A stretch of 35,695 bases of DNA from an uncultured Caulobacterales bacterium. Its GTDB lineage: Bacteria > Pseudomonadota > Alphaproteobacteria > Caulobacterales > Maricaulaceae. The stretch covers positions 1-35,695 of the forward strand of contig CALDTL010000027.1 in assembly GCA_937923965.1 (NCBI GenBank), given 5' to 3'. The translations under genes were made by a program, and so were the position numbers. The notes beneath the pieces are model-generated. The model made no database searches, was not told where the DNA came from, and saw only the letters and a program-made list of their open reading frames with translations. Positions 26,044-34,295 of the stretch are shown here, in pieces (the first letter of the stretch is position 1; the number at the start of each line of letters is the position of its first letter).

Positions 26044-27039
26044 ATGTCTAAACCTGGACTATTGCTCGTCAACCTGGGCTCACCCGATTCGCCGTCGGCC
26101 AAAGACACGCGGCGTTATCTCGCTGAATTTCTACATGATTACCGCGTTATCGATACGTCCCGATGGATTTGGTGCCCAATTTTGCACGGGATTATCTTAC
26201 GGGTGCGTCCGAAGAAGTCCGCGCATGCATATAAATCCATCTGGCATGAGCCGGCTGAATTTCCTGGAGATGAGGCGCCGCTGGTGCGCATCACACGCGC
26301 GCAGGCCAAGGGCGTTCAAGAGCGTCTGGGAGAGGGGGTCGAAGTCGAAATTGCAATGCGCTATGGTAACCCCTCGATTGGGACGAGCCTAGATGCCCTT
26401 AAGGAAAAAGGCTGCGAGCGGATTGCGGTACTCCCGTTATATCCCCAGTTCGCCGGCGCAACGACGGCATCTGTTTACGACGGTGTGGGGATGGCACTGG
26501 AGGCACGCATGGACGTTCCGGAGCTTAGGTTTTTACGCCATTATTACGATGATCCTCGCTTTATTTCAGCATTAGCAGACAGTGTTGATAGCCATCTCGC
26601 GACATTGGATTGGACACCGGACACTATTCTCACATCTTATCACGGGCTGCCGCAGAGCTATGTAGATAAAGGCGACCCTTACCAGTCGGAATGTCTACGC
26701 ACGACCGAACTCCTACGGGAGTTTATGGGGAAATCCGAGGCGGAGCTTTATGCAACATTCCAATCGCGCTTCGGGCCCAAGGCTTGGCTGCAGCCCTATA
26801 CAGATAAAACGCTTGAGGCCTTACCCAAGACAGGCGTGAAGAAAGTCGCCGTTATGATGCCTGGGTTCTCGGCCGATTGCCTGGAGACCTTGGAAGAAAT
26901 TGCCGTTGAGGCAAAAGAGAGCTTTATGGAGCACGGCGGGGAGGCGTTTACAGCAATACCCTGTTTGAACGCCGATACAGCGCATTTGGACTTGCTGGCC
27001 AATCTAGCGCGAGAGCGTTTGCTAACGGGGTGGCTTTAG
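26044..27039 (+). CDS. hemH: Ferrochelatase
   Basis: 331 residues. HemH inserts Fe(II) into protoporphyrin IX, the last step of haem synthesis. Signs are the LLLVNLGSPDSPSAKDTRRYLAEFL family opening (given here in part), LPLYPQFAGATTASVYD near 138-155, the catalytic His200 in SYHGLPQSYVDKGDPY, and the acidic FSADCLETLEEI near 278-289. It has no C-terminal hydrophobic anchor. The 195-bp gap to the divergent peptidase gene holds a TTGACC hexamer (25964-25969) that may be its -35. Its 3' end overlaps the convergent kinase-like gene by 18 bases. Confidence 0.96.
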   Translation: MSKPGLLLVNLGSPDSPSAKDTRRYLAEFLHDYRVIDTSRWIWCPILHGIILRVRPKKSAHAYKSIWHEPAEFPGDEAPLVRITRAQAKGVQERLGEGVEVEIAMRYGNPSIGTSLDALKEKGCERIAVLPLYPQFAGATTASVYDGVGMALEARMDVPELRFLRHYYDDPRFISALADSVDSHLATLDWTPDTILTSYHGLPQSYVDKGDPYQSECLRTTELLREFMGKSEAELYATFQSRFGPKAWLQPYTDKTLEALPKTGVKKVAVMMPGFSADCLETLEEIAVEAKESFMEHGGEAFTAIPCLNADTAHLDLLANLARERLLTGWL

Positions 27040-27666
27040 CGCCTCGAAGATCGTTTCAATGGTTTGCTCAGGGTCCAAGATCAGATCTGATTCAATCGTC
27101 ACGTCTGCGAGGTCGGCGTAGGCTTTAGCTCTTGATGCCAGTAAATCTGGATAGCATTCCATGATGGCTTCATCAGACGTCTGCCCGGCTTTGCATGTGA
27201 AATGTCCATTCCATATGAGCGGTTTTGGATGTTTGAAATATTGTTCTTTTAACAGCGATACGGCCTCAGGAGAGGCGGCAATATGAACTATATACCAATC
27301 GCTTACCAGCTTCTCCTGAACTCCTTTATCCGTGTAGATGACACTTCCGGTCGTGTCTAAGATAGCATTACCCGACGTTGACGTGATCGCTTTGGCGGTG
27401 GCCTCACTTTCGAGAGCGATCGACTTGGCCTCGCGCTCGGCATAGCCCTCAGAATAAGGCTGCCCCTGCCACGCGGCAAAATCAGCCATGCTACTTTGGC
27501 CAAGCGCTTCCCAAATGAGTTTATCGACCTCAATCAGATCGAATGCAAAACTCGTGGCGATCCGCATGCCCGTGTAACTTTTGCCGATATTTGACATGCC
27601 CACGAGCGCAATTCGCAAGGCGTTATCAGCGTATCGCCGTTCAAATTCGTCGCGGGACAGATGCAT
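27022..27666 (-). CDS. P-loop kinase-like protein coupled to thrC
   Basis: 214 residues. A Walker A motif GMSNIGKSYTG lies at about 23-33 after the strand RIALV, and IEVDKLIWEALG near 45-56 places an Asp as in shikimate or gluconate kinases. STSGNAILDTTGS near 95-107 resembles the next strand and motif of such kinases. I do not recognise a specific family. The ATG shares one base with the thrC stop (TAATG), so it is translated together with threonine synthase. A small-molecule kinase related to threonine metabolism is a possibility suggested only by this coupling. It overlaps hemH by 18 bases at its 3' end. Confidence 0.75.
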   Translation of the reverse strand: MHLSRDEFERRYADNALRIALVGMSNIGKSYTGMRIATSFAFDLIEVDKLIWEALGQSSMADFAAWQGQPYSEGYAEREAKSIALESEATAKAITSTSGNAILDTTGSVIYTDKGVQEKLVSDWYIVHIAASPEAVSLLKEQYFKHPKPLIWNGHFTCKAGQTSDEAIMECYPDLLASRAKAYADLADVTIESDLILDPEQTIETIFEALKPPR

Positions 27667-29018
27667 TAGGCGTTGATGGCGAGATAATCGGTTAAATCTT
27701 CAAGGGTCGGCGCCATGACGTGCATGCGTTTTTTCTTTTTCATGACTTTAGCCAAAGCATTTGGAAGAGAGATATCTGTGTGGAGGATTCGTTCTACGCT
27801 ATCGGCGAATTTTGCTGGATGCGCGGTTCCGACGGTTATCTTTGTGATAGGATGGCCGACGTCTTCGGCAAATTGCTCCATGGCAAGATGGCCGACGGCC
27901 GTATGCGGACACATGATATATCCCGTCTCGTTTTGAACGCGGCGTATGTGCCGCTCTGTTTCTTGGTCTGTAAAGGACGCGCCCCAACAAACATCCAAAA
28001 CATCCGCATAGACGTCATCAAAGAGGGATAGAATACGCGGGAAGTTATTGGGACGACCAATGTCCATCGCGTTGGACAATGTCGGCACGCTCGGCCGCGG
28101 CGTGTAAACGCCGGTGGATAGGTAATCAACGAAGGGATCATTCACATTGTTGCCTATCACAAAACGATCAATCGGCGCACCCATTTTCCGTGCGATCAAT
28201 CCGCCTGTCAGATTGCCCAGGTTGCCAGACGGGATTGAGTAGACAATAGGGCGTTTAGGATAAGCAGCCTTCGCCTGCAAAGACGTCCAAAAATAATAGA
28301 AGCTTTGCGGGATAACACGTCCAACGTTGATCGAGTTGGCGCTCATGAGGCTATAGTCCTGCGTCAATTTCCGGTCACCAAACGCTTGCTTCACAAGCTG
28401 CTGACAGTCATCAAACGTACCGTCCACACAAATCGCTTTGACGTTTGATCGGGCCGTGCCCATTGTCGTGAGTTGCTGTTCTTGAACTTTGCTCACTCCG
28501 CCTTTGGGAAAGAGGATGAAGACGTTGATCCCATCTTGATCTAGGAAGGCATCCCCGATTGCGCCGCCTGTATCTCCTGATGTAGCCACCAAGATTGTGC
28601 GTTTTTGTTTCGTCGTGCCCATCAAATGACTCGCGGCGCGGCCCATAAATCTGGCTGCGAAGTCTTTAAAGGCGAGTGTTGGGCCGTGGAAAAGTTCAAG
28701 GACAAAGTTTTCAGCATCCGGCGCTAGGGCAGGGTCTAGCCTTTCGCCGCTTAGGGTCACCATAGGGACGTCAAAATTATAGGCATCCCGACAGAGCTCC
28801 CTTAGGACCGCTGGCGAGAAGTTACTGTCCGTGAAATGGGAGGCCAGCTCTGCCGCGCAATCTGCAAAAGACATCGCGCCCATGCGGGCAGTTTCAGTAG
28901 GTTTAAAAAATGGTATTTCTTCCGGCATCCAAAGCCCGCCATCCGGCGCAAGGCTGGCTAAGAGGGCGTCGCCAAAACTGGCTTTAATGTCAGAGTTCTT
29001 GTGCGATTGGTAATTCAT
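27666..29018 (-). CDS. thrC: Threonine synthase
   Basis: 450 residues. ThrC converts O-phosphohomoserine to threonine using PLP. The PLP lysine is Lys118 in GPTLAFKDFAARF. ATSGDTGGAIGDAF near 145-158 is the phosphate-binding loop, SANSINVGRVIPQSFYYF near 228-245 and SGNLGNLTGGL near 265-275 are diagnostic. It is of the longer, fungal/proteobacterial class that starts YxSxRG-like with an N-terminal domain. It follows the XRE-cupin gene by 39 bases on the same strand and is coupled to the kinase-like gene downstream. No homoserine kinase of the usual type is in the window. Confidence 0.95.
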   Translation of the reverse strand: MNYQSHKNSDIKASFGDALLASLAPDGGLWMPEEIPFFKPTETARMGAMSFADCAAELASHFTDSNFSPAVLRELCRDAYNFDVPMVTLSGERLDPALAPDAENFVLELFHGPTLAFKDFAARFMGRAASHLMGTTKQKRTILVATSGDTGGAIGDAFLDQDGINVFILFPKGGVSKVQEQQLTTMGTARSNVKAICVDGTFDDCQQLVKQAFGDRKLTQDYSLMSANSINVGRVIPQSFYYFWTSLQAKAAYPKRPIVYSIPSGNLGNLTGGLIARKMGAPIDRFVIGNNVNDPFVDYLSTGVYTPRPSVPTLSNAMDIGRPNNFPRILSLFDDVYADVLDVCWGASFTDQETERHIRRVQNETGYIMCPHTAVGHLAMEQFAEDVGHPITKITVGTAHPAKFADSVERILHTDISLPNALAKVMKKKKRMHVMAPTLEDLTDYLAINA

Positions 29019-29057
29019 GCGCGCTCACATAGCCTAGACAGTGATTTGCGCAAGGTT

Positions 29058-29669
29058 TTACCGCGAACGAACAGCATGGGCGAGTATATTTACCATTGTT
29101 GCGTGGGCGGGTTTCTCGCCGATGTTTCGGATCATATGCGGCAGATCGGCCCTGTACCGTAAGGTTTCACCTCTTTTCGCGCGCCAAGTTTCAGACGCGA
29201 CGCTCACTTCAAGCTCCCCTTGGAGTACGGTCAAGTTTTCAACTGAGCCTTGCGGATGAGGGGAACTTTTTAGTTCGCCTCCGGGATCCGCTCTAAAATC
29301 GTACCATTGCACGAATTGAACAGTGTCTATGGACCCTATAATGCGAAGTTCACAGAGCCCATCATCGGATTTCAACTTCGGGGTGTCCTGTATTTTTGTA
29401 TGCTGCACGAGCGAACTTTGGTCCGGGGCCTCGGACACCATGGCCTCAACACTGGTTCCCAAAGCCTGAGAGAGACGAGATAAAGTTGCCAAGGTCGGGT
29501 TGGTCTCATTTTTTTCAATTTGAGAGATCATAGATTTCGCAACGCCCGACTCCGTTGACAAATCTCCGAGTGACATTTTATCGGCCATACGGAGGCGCTG
29601 GATAGTAAGACCCAATTTTTCTGACAGTGCCTCAGTCTCTGGGCAAGGTTCACGTTTTTGTCTGGCCAT
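29058..29669 (-). CDS. XRE-family regulator with C-terminal cupin
   Basis: 203 residues from ATG 29669. An HTH_3 DNA-binding domain is at about 17-75 (LGLTIQRLRMADKMSLGDLS, then GVAKSMISQIEKNETNPTLATL), and a cupin at about 120-200 (LTVLQGELEVSV, LRYRADLPHMIRN). This layout matches small-ligand-sensing XRE-cupin regulators such as E. coli SutR (YdcN), which controls sulfur use. Here the gene diverges from cysG-cysI-cysH, which supports a sulfur role. I discard the longer TTG start at 29732, which would run through the operator region. A promoter with TTGATT (29731-29736) and TATATA (29709-29714) on this strand, 16-bp spacing, coincides with the operators, so it is probably autoregulated. Confidence 0.87.
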   Translation of the reverse strand: MARQKREPCPETEALSEKLGLTIQRLRMADKMSLGDLSTESGVAKSMISQIEKNETNPTLATLSRLSQALGTSVEAMVSEAPDQSSLVQHTKIQDTPKLKSDDGLCELRIIGSIDTVQFVQWYDFRADPGGELKSSPHPQGSVENLTVLQGELEVSVASETWRAKRGETLRYRADLPHMIRNIGEKPAHATMVNILAHAVRSR

Positions 29670-29704
29670 AAAGTTTTCGTGTAGAAGTGGATTTACGTCG
29701 CATC

Positions 29705-29742
29705 GTTCTATATATAGAACACAGTCGTTCAATCAAGTGAAC
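29705..29742. promoter_or_regulatory. Twin 16-bp operators between the XRE-cupin gene and cysG
   Basis: GTTCTATATATAGAAC (29705-29720) is a perfect palindrome. GTTCAATCAAGTGAAC (29727-29742) has the same length, the same GTTC/GAAC ends and 5-bp arms. The two begin 22 bp apart, about two helical turns, so two dimers could bind one face. They overlap the predicted leftward promoter and sit just ahead of the cysG start at 29770. Binding by the adjacent XRE-cupin protein is inferred. Confidence 0.8.
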
Positions 29743-29769
29743 AGATTATTCGGATTAACAGAGCCATTT

Positions 29770-31146
29770 ATGCAATATTTGCCCATTCATTTCGACACGC
29801 GCGGCGCCTCGATTCTGATCGTAGGAGGCGGACCTGCCGCTGAAGCTAAACTGCGAACTCTGTTGAAAACAGAAGCGACTCTCATTGTCGTTTCGGAGGA
29901 GATAAGCGCGGAGATTAATCGATGGGCCGGTCAAGGTAAGCTGCAACACGTCAAAAGGGATTTCATCGCGGATGATCTGGATGGGGTATCGCTCGTTTAT
30001 GCAGCCACAGAAGATGACGCGCGAAATGGGGAAATCGCTGACCTCGCATCGGACAGGCAAATCCCGGCAAATGCCGCTGACTATAAAGTCGCATGCCGAT
30101 TTATCACGCCAGCTTTGGTGGACCGCGCACCTGTTATTGTTTCTATCGGAACGGGCGGAACTAGCCCCGCGCTCGCGCGGACCTTGAAATCTGATTTAGA
30201 GTCACGCTTACCCCCTGAAACCGGTCATTTTGCAAATAAAACCAATACACTCCGCGCAAAAGTGAAGTCAATTTTACCGGATCTTGCAGATCGACAAAGG
30301 TTCTGGGCGAGCATTTTTGGCGGAAAGGATCTAAAGGCGCAATTGAGCTTGTCTAGTGCAGATTTAGAGACGCAAGTTCAGGCGGCATTGGATGGCAAAG
30401 ATTCCATTGCAGGCAAGGTTCTTTTGGTGGGAGCCGGGCCTGGTAATCCAGATATGCTAACAACAGCGGCCCGACGCGCGCTCCATGCTGCAGATGTCAT
30501 TGTCTATGATCGCCTTGTCAGTGACGGCGTCATGGAACTCGGTCGCCGGGAGGCAGAGTACATTTACGTAGGCAAAACGCCAGGGGAGCCCTCTATCGGG
30601 CAGGCTGCCATCAATGATATTCTGATTGAGAAAGCCTCCGAGGGGTTATCTATCGTGCGTCTAAAGTCGGGTGATCCGCTGATTTTCGGGCGTGCCGATG
30701 AAGAAATTGAAGCTTTGCAGGCGGCTAATATTCCCGTTCGCGTCATTCCCGGAATCACCGCCGCCGCCGCCGCCGCCGCCGCGATCAATGCGTCGCTCAC
30801 CACGCGAGGAACCAATAAAGCGATTTCACTGCTCACGGGACATGACGCAAAGGGGTTTGCAGAACAAGATTGGTCATCGCTTGCGCGTCCCGGTGGCAGG
30901 GCTGCTGTCTATATGGGGGTTGGTGCGGCTCGGTTTATTCAAGGACGCCTCATGCTGCACGGTGCCGAATCGGATCGGCCGGTCACGGTCGTGGAAAATG
31001 CCTCAAGGCCCGAGCAAATTATTACTTATACAACCCTGCAAAACCTGCCAGATGACCTCATTGCGGCAGGAATAAAAGGCCCGGCGATCCTGTTGATTGG
31101 ATATGCAGAGCGCCGCGTAGAAAACAAAAAACGAGTCGCGATATGA
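29770..31146 (+). CDS. cysG: Siroheme synthase (CysG)
   Basis: 458 residues. The N-terminal module (about 1-205) is the NAD-dependent precorrin-2 dehydrogenase/ferrochelatase, with the Rossmann loop ILIVGGGPAAEAK and later VSIGTGGTSPALAR. The C-terminal module (about 218-450) is uroporphyrinogen III methyltransferase, with VGAGPGNPDMLTTAARRAL and VYDRLVS, KSGDPLIFGR, PGITA and an LTTR where LTHR is usual. It makes siroheme for the sulfite reductase encoded downstream. I chose ATG 29770, where MQYLPIHFDTRGASILIVGG resembles the family start; the GTG at 29737 lies within an operator. It joins the DUF2849 gene by an ATGA overlap. Confidence 0.95.
   Translation: MQYLPIHFDTRGASILIVGGGPAAEAKLRTLLKTEATLIVVSEEISAEINRWAGQGKLQHVKRDFIADDLDGVSLVYAATEDDARNGEIADLASDRQIPANAADYKVACRFITPALVDRAPVIVSIGTGGTSPALARTLKSDLESRLPPETGHFANKTNTLRAKVKSILPDLADRQRFWASIFGGKDLKAQLSLSSADLETQVQAALDGKDSIAGKVLLVGAGPGNPDMLTTAARRALHAADVIVYDRLVSDGVMELGRREAEYIYVGKTPGEPSIGQAAINDILIEKASEGLSIVRLKSGDPLIFGRADEEIEALQAANIPVRVIPGITAAAAAAAAINASLTTRGTNKAISLLTGHDAKGFAEQDWSSLARPGGRAAVYMGVGAARFIQGRLMLHGAESDRPVTVVENASRPEQIITYTTLQNLPDDLIAAGIKGPAILLIGYAERRVENKKRVAI
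30760..30783 (+). repeat. GCC trinucleotide repeat coding eight alanines in CysG
   Basis: Seven GCC codons and one GCG in a row follow PGIT in the methyltransferase domain of CysG. Homologs have an Ala-rich but mixed segment here. The repeat is in frame and could vary in length by slippage without breaking the reading frame. Confidence 0.85.
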
Positions 31147-31454
31147 GCAGTTTGAAACATAAGGGCAAAGGCCCGCAAGCTATGACCGCGAATGAATTGC
31201 GCGATGGCTATAGTGTTTGGTTGGATGAAAACCTGGATTGGACACGCGATTATAGCAAATCTCTGCGGACAGAGGACCAAGATTTGATAGACCGTATGCA
31301 GCTAAAGGCCGAAACGGATGAAGCCAAAAACATCGTTGTCGGCACCTATTTTATCGACATCGAGTCCGACACGGGCAAGCCCGCGCGCTACCGTGAAAAA
31401 TTCCGGGTCGCAGGACCCTCTTACGACACCGCCGATCTGTTGGAGACGAAATAA
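31143..31454 (+). CDS. DUF2849 family protein of the cys operon
   Basis: 103 residues, soluble and charged. The pattern MTANELRDGYSVWLDENLDW followed by a V-G-T-Y-F-IDIE strand and PARYREKFRVAGPSY near the end matches DUF2849. The family is known to me almost only from sulfite-reduction operons of alphaproteobacteria, between cysG and cysI, as here. The start overlaps the cysG stop (ATGA) and the stop overlaps the cysI start (TAATG). The role is unknown; an accessory or regulator of sulfite reductase is inferred from the strict linkage. Confidence 0.88.
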   Translation: MSSLKHKGKGPQAMTANELRDGYSVWLDENLDWTRDYSKSLRTEDQDLIDRMQLKAETDEAKNIVVGTYFIDIESDTGKPARYREKFRVAGPSYDTADLLETK

Positions 31455-33103
31455 TGTATCGCTATGACGAATTCGACGCACAGCTCGTGGCAGAGCGAAC
31501 AAAGCAATTTCGCGGGCAGGTGGAGCGCCGATTGGCGGGACGTTTAAGCGAAAATGAATTCAGACCGCTGCGTCTTATGAACGGGCTCTACCTCCAGCTT
31601 CACGCCTATATGCTGCGCGTGGCTATACCATACGGAACCTTAAGCAGTGAGCAGTTCCGGATGCTTGCGCATTTGGCCGAGAAATATGACCGCGGCTATG
31701 GCCACGTCACAACCCGCCAAAACATGCAATATAACTGGCCGAAATTACCAGATGTTCCAGATATGCTCGATGATCTCGCGAGTGTTCAAATGCACGCGAT
31801 ACAAACGTCAGGAAACTGTATTCGCAATGTGACCTGCGATCCTTATGCTGGGGCCACAGCAGAGGAAATTGAAGACCCACGCCCTATGGCCGAGCTTATC
31901 CGCCAGTGGTCAACACTGCATCCAGAGTTCAGCTTCCTGCCGCGTAAGTTTAAGATAGCCGTGACGGCCGCAGAGAAAGACCGTGCGCTGATCAAGGCGC
32001 ATGATATCGGCATTCAAATTGTCAAAAATGATGCGGGTGAGGTTGGCTATAAAATCATAGTGGGCGGGGGTTTAGGACGAACACCCATTATTGGTCAGAC
32101 TCTACGCGAGTATTTGCCTAAATCAGAACTGCTCGCCTATCTGACTGCGGCGCTGCGGGTCTATAACCGCTACGGCCGCCGCGATAATAAGTACAAAGCT
32201 CGCATTAAGATACTTGTGCAAGAGACTGGAATTGAAGCGTTTAGAGAGCAGGTCGAAGCAGAATACGCAACCATCGACATTAGCGATATTGCGGTGTCGG
32301 ACGCCGAGCGTGAACGTATAACGTCCTATTTCGCCTCACCTGATTTTGAAAAACTGGACAATGATCCTGCGGAATTAACGGAAGCGTTAGGCAACAATAA
32401 TGCTTTCAGCCTGTGGGCCAAGAATAACGTAGCGGATCATAAGGCTGACGGTTATGCAATCGTGAACATTTCTCTGAAGCCAAAAGAATTGGCTCCTGGC
32501 GATATAACTGCCGAGCAAATGCGTGCTACGGCGGATTTGGCTGATAAATATTCATTTGGCGAATTACGGACCACGCATCAGCAAAACCTTGTCCTGCCCC
32601 ATGTCAAACAGGCCGACCTCCCGGCCCTTTTTGCAGCGCTGGAGAAAGTCGGCTTGGCTACAGACAACATCAATCTTATCACAGACATCATCTGTTGCCC
32701 GGGTATGGATTTCTGCGCGCTCGCCACTGCGCGATCCATCCCGATCAGCCAGGCGATTGCTGAGCGGTTTGCCGACCCCGAGCGTCAGCGTCTAATCGGC
32801 GAGATGCAGATAAAAATTTCCGGCTGCATTAATGCCTGCGGACATCACCATGTCGGCCACATCGGTATTCTTGGCCTCGAAAAAGCGGGCGTTGAATTTT
32901 ACCAAGTCAAATTGGGCGGTGATGCCTCCGAAGACGCCGCAATCGGCAAAGTCACGGGTCCTGGTTTTTCCGAAGAGGAGTTGCTCGACGGAATAGAAAA
33001 CATCGTCGAACTATATCTTGTGCGACGTGAAGAGGGCGAGCGGTTCCTCGACACGTATAAACGCATTGGCATGGCGCCATTTAAAGAGGTGCTTTATGCC
33101 TAG
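31454..33103 (+). CDS. cysI: Assimilatory sulfite (nitrite) reductase, ferredoxin/hemoprotein type
   Basis: 549 residues. Two ferredoxin-like half-domains each precede a siroheme/[4Fe-4S] domain. TTRQNMQYNW near 91-100 and SGNCIRNVTCDP near 117-128 are the first substrate and cofactor motifs. The cluster cysteines are CCPGMDFC (about 415-422) and CINACGHHHVGHIG (about 458-471). The enzyme reduces sulfite to sulfide with six electrons. Neighbours for siroheme (cysG) and sulfite supply (cysH) argue for sulfite rather than nitrite as substrate. Its end overlaps the DUF934-CysH gene by 8 bases. Confidence 0.94.
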   Translation: MYRYDEFDAQLVAERTKQFRGQVERRLAGRLSENEFRPLRLMNGLYLQLHAYMLRVAIPYGTLSSEQFRMLAHLAEKYDRGYGHVTTRQNMQYNWPKLPDVPDMLDDLASVQMHAIQTSGNCIRNVTCDPYAGATAEEIEDPRPMAELIRQWSTLHPEFSFLPRKFKIAVTAAEKDRALIKAHDIGIQIVKNDAGEVGYKIIVGGGLGRTPIIGQTLREYLPKSELLAYLTAALRVYNRYGRRDNKYKARIKILVQETGIEAFREQVEAEYATIDISDIAVSDAERERITSYFASPDFEKLDNDPAELTEALGNNNAFSLWAKNNVADHKADGYAIVNISLKPKELAPGDITAEQMRATADLADKYSFGELRTTHQQNLVLPHVKQADLPALFAALEKVGLATDNINLITDIICCPGMDFCALATARSIPISQAIAERFADPERQRLIGEMQIKISGCINACGHHHVGHIGILGLEKAGVEFYQVKLGGDASEDAAIGKVTGPGFSEEELLDGIENIVELYLVRREEGERFLDTYKRIGMAPFKEVLYA

Positions 33104-34295
33104 CCACACACTCATACAGGACGGCCGCGCGCGAGACGCTGCGCGCTTTGCCGACCCGTCGGACCTCTCTGCGCTCGAAAGCAATGAAACGATTGATGTG
33201 CTTCATATTGCCAATGATACGGACCTTGAAGCCCTCGCACCAGCTTTGGGACGGATTGAGACAATCTTAATCGACTTTCCTGCCTACACGGACGGACGCG
33301 GCTTCTCTCTCGCGAAACAACTCCGCAACCGATACGGCTACGAAGGGTTGCTTATCGCGGACGGTCCACTCATTCCCGACCAATATGCCTTTGCCTTACA
33401 ATGCGGCTTCAGCGCCGTGCATATTGACGACGCCACGTTGGAACGCCACACGATTGAGGATTGGCATGCCGCCCTTGATGATTTTGATCTAACCTATCAG
33501 AGGGGATATGCCATAAAGGCTGGTCCTGCAACATCGGTTTTTGACTCACGACTAACCGCGCCCTCAAAAAAAAAAGATGGGGAGCGAAAGGCGGCCGACC
33601 CTTTTTTCGGCCACTCGGCGGAGTTGACGCTTAGAAAAGCCATCAAAAAATACCAGGGCGATATCGTCTTGGCGACCTCAATGGGTGTCGACTCAGCGGT
33701 TCTGCTCCATATGGTCTCGCGGATTGATCCGTCTTTGCCGGTCATTTTTCTGGACACCGGGAAGCATTTTCGCGAAACGCTTGGCTATCGCGATGATCTC
33801 GTTGAACGCTTTGGCCTGACTGATTTTCGTAACATCACGCCCGACCAAGCCGCGGTGCAAGCCGAAGACCCGGACGGAACGCTCAATCAATCAGAGCCGG
33901 ATAATTGTTGTGATCTTCGCAAGGTTCGCCCCTTGGACGGAGTCATCCATGGATTTGGCGCGCGTATTACTGGACGCAAACGTTATCAGACTCCTCAGCG
34001 CGCGAACATGGCGATTTTGGAAGAAGACGGCGCGCAAGCCAAAGTCAATCCACTCGCTTATTGGAGCGCCAAAGACGTGACGCAGTATATGCGGCAACAC
34101 GACCTCCCGCCGCATCCACTTCTCGCGCTCGGTTACCTGTCTATTGGCTGCCAACCTTGCACCACCCGCGTTACCGCAGGCGAGGACCCGCGTGCGGGCC
34201 GTTGGCGTCACAGCGAGAAGACAGAATGCGGCATTCACATGGTGGATGGGAAATGGGTGAGTTCAGAAACGAAGGCGACGTTTGAGGCTTTTTAG
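33096..34295 (+). CDS. cysH: DUF934-CysH fusion: phosphoadenylyl/adenylyl-sulfate reductase
   Basis: 399 residues. The N-terminal part (about 30-140) is DUF934: IDFPAYTDGRGFSLAKQLR, NRYGYEGLL and LQCGFSAVHIDD are its signatures. After a Lys-rich linker near 155-165, the C-terminal part (about 175-399) is a PAPS/APS reductase: TSMGVDSAVLLHMVS (PP-loop), FLDTGKHF, GRKRYQ and the C-terminal KTECGIH. Cys271-Cys272 and Cys352/Cys355 (CC...CxxC) are the [4Fe-4S] ligands of the APS-reductase type. In the relatives I recall, DUF934 and cysH are separate genes. AGAGG lies ahead of ATG 33096, which overlaps the cysI stop. A run of ten A lies at the junction (33566-33575). Confidence 0.9.
   Translation: MPSHTLIQDGRARDAARFADPSDLSALESNETIDVLHIANDTDLEALAPALGRIETILIDFPAYTDGRGFSLAKQLRNRYGYEGLLIADGPLIPDQYAFALQCGFSAVHIDDATLERHTIEDWHAALDDFDLTYQRGYAIKAGPATSVFDSRLTAPSKKKDGERKAADPFFGHSAELTLRKAIKKYQGDIVLATSMGVDSAVLLHMVSRIDPSLPVIFLDTGKHFRETLGYRDDLVERFGLTDFRNITPDQAAVQAEDPDGTLNQSEPDNCCDLRKVRPLDGVIHGFGARITGRKRYQTPQRANMAILEEDGAQAKVNPLAYWSAKDVTQYMRQHDLPPHPLLALGYLSIGCQPCTTRVTAGEDPRAGRWRHSEKTECGIHMVDGKWVSSETKATFEAF
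33566..33575 (+). other. A10 tract at the DUF934-CysH junction
   Basis: Ten consecutive A encode the Lys-Lys-Lys linker between the two domains. Adding one A would lead to a TAG at 33632-33634; losing one would lead to a TGA at 33625-33627. Either slip would release the DUF934 domain alone with about 17-20 extra residues. Polymerase slippage at such tracts is known; whether it happens here is inference. Confidence 0.7.

Noticed and set aside
29737-29769. Upstream GTG start for cysG
   Set aside because: It would start inside the second operator and add 11 residues before the family's usual N-terminus.
30692-31075. 127-codon frame with a polyproline run inside cysG
   Set aside because: The prolines come from reading the GCC repeat of CysG in another frame; the CysG frame has clear homology.
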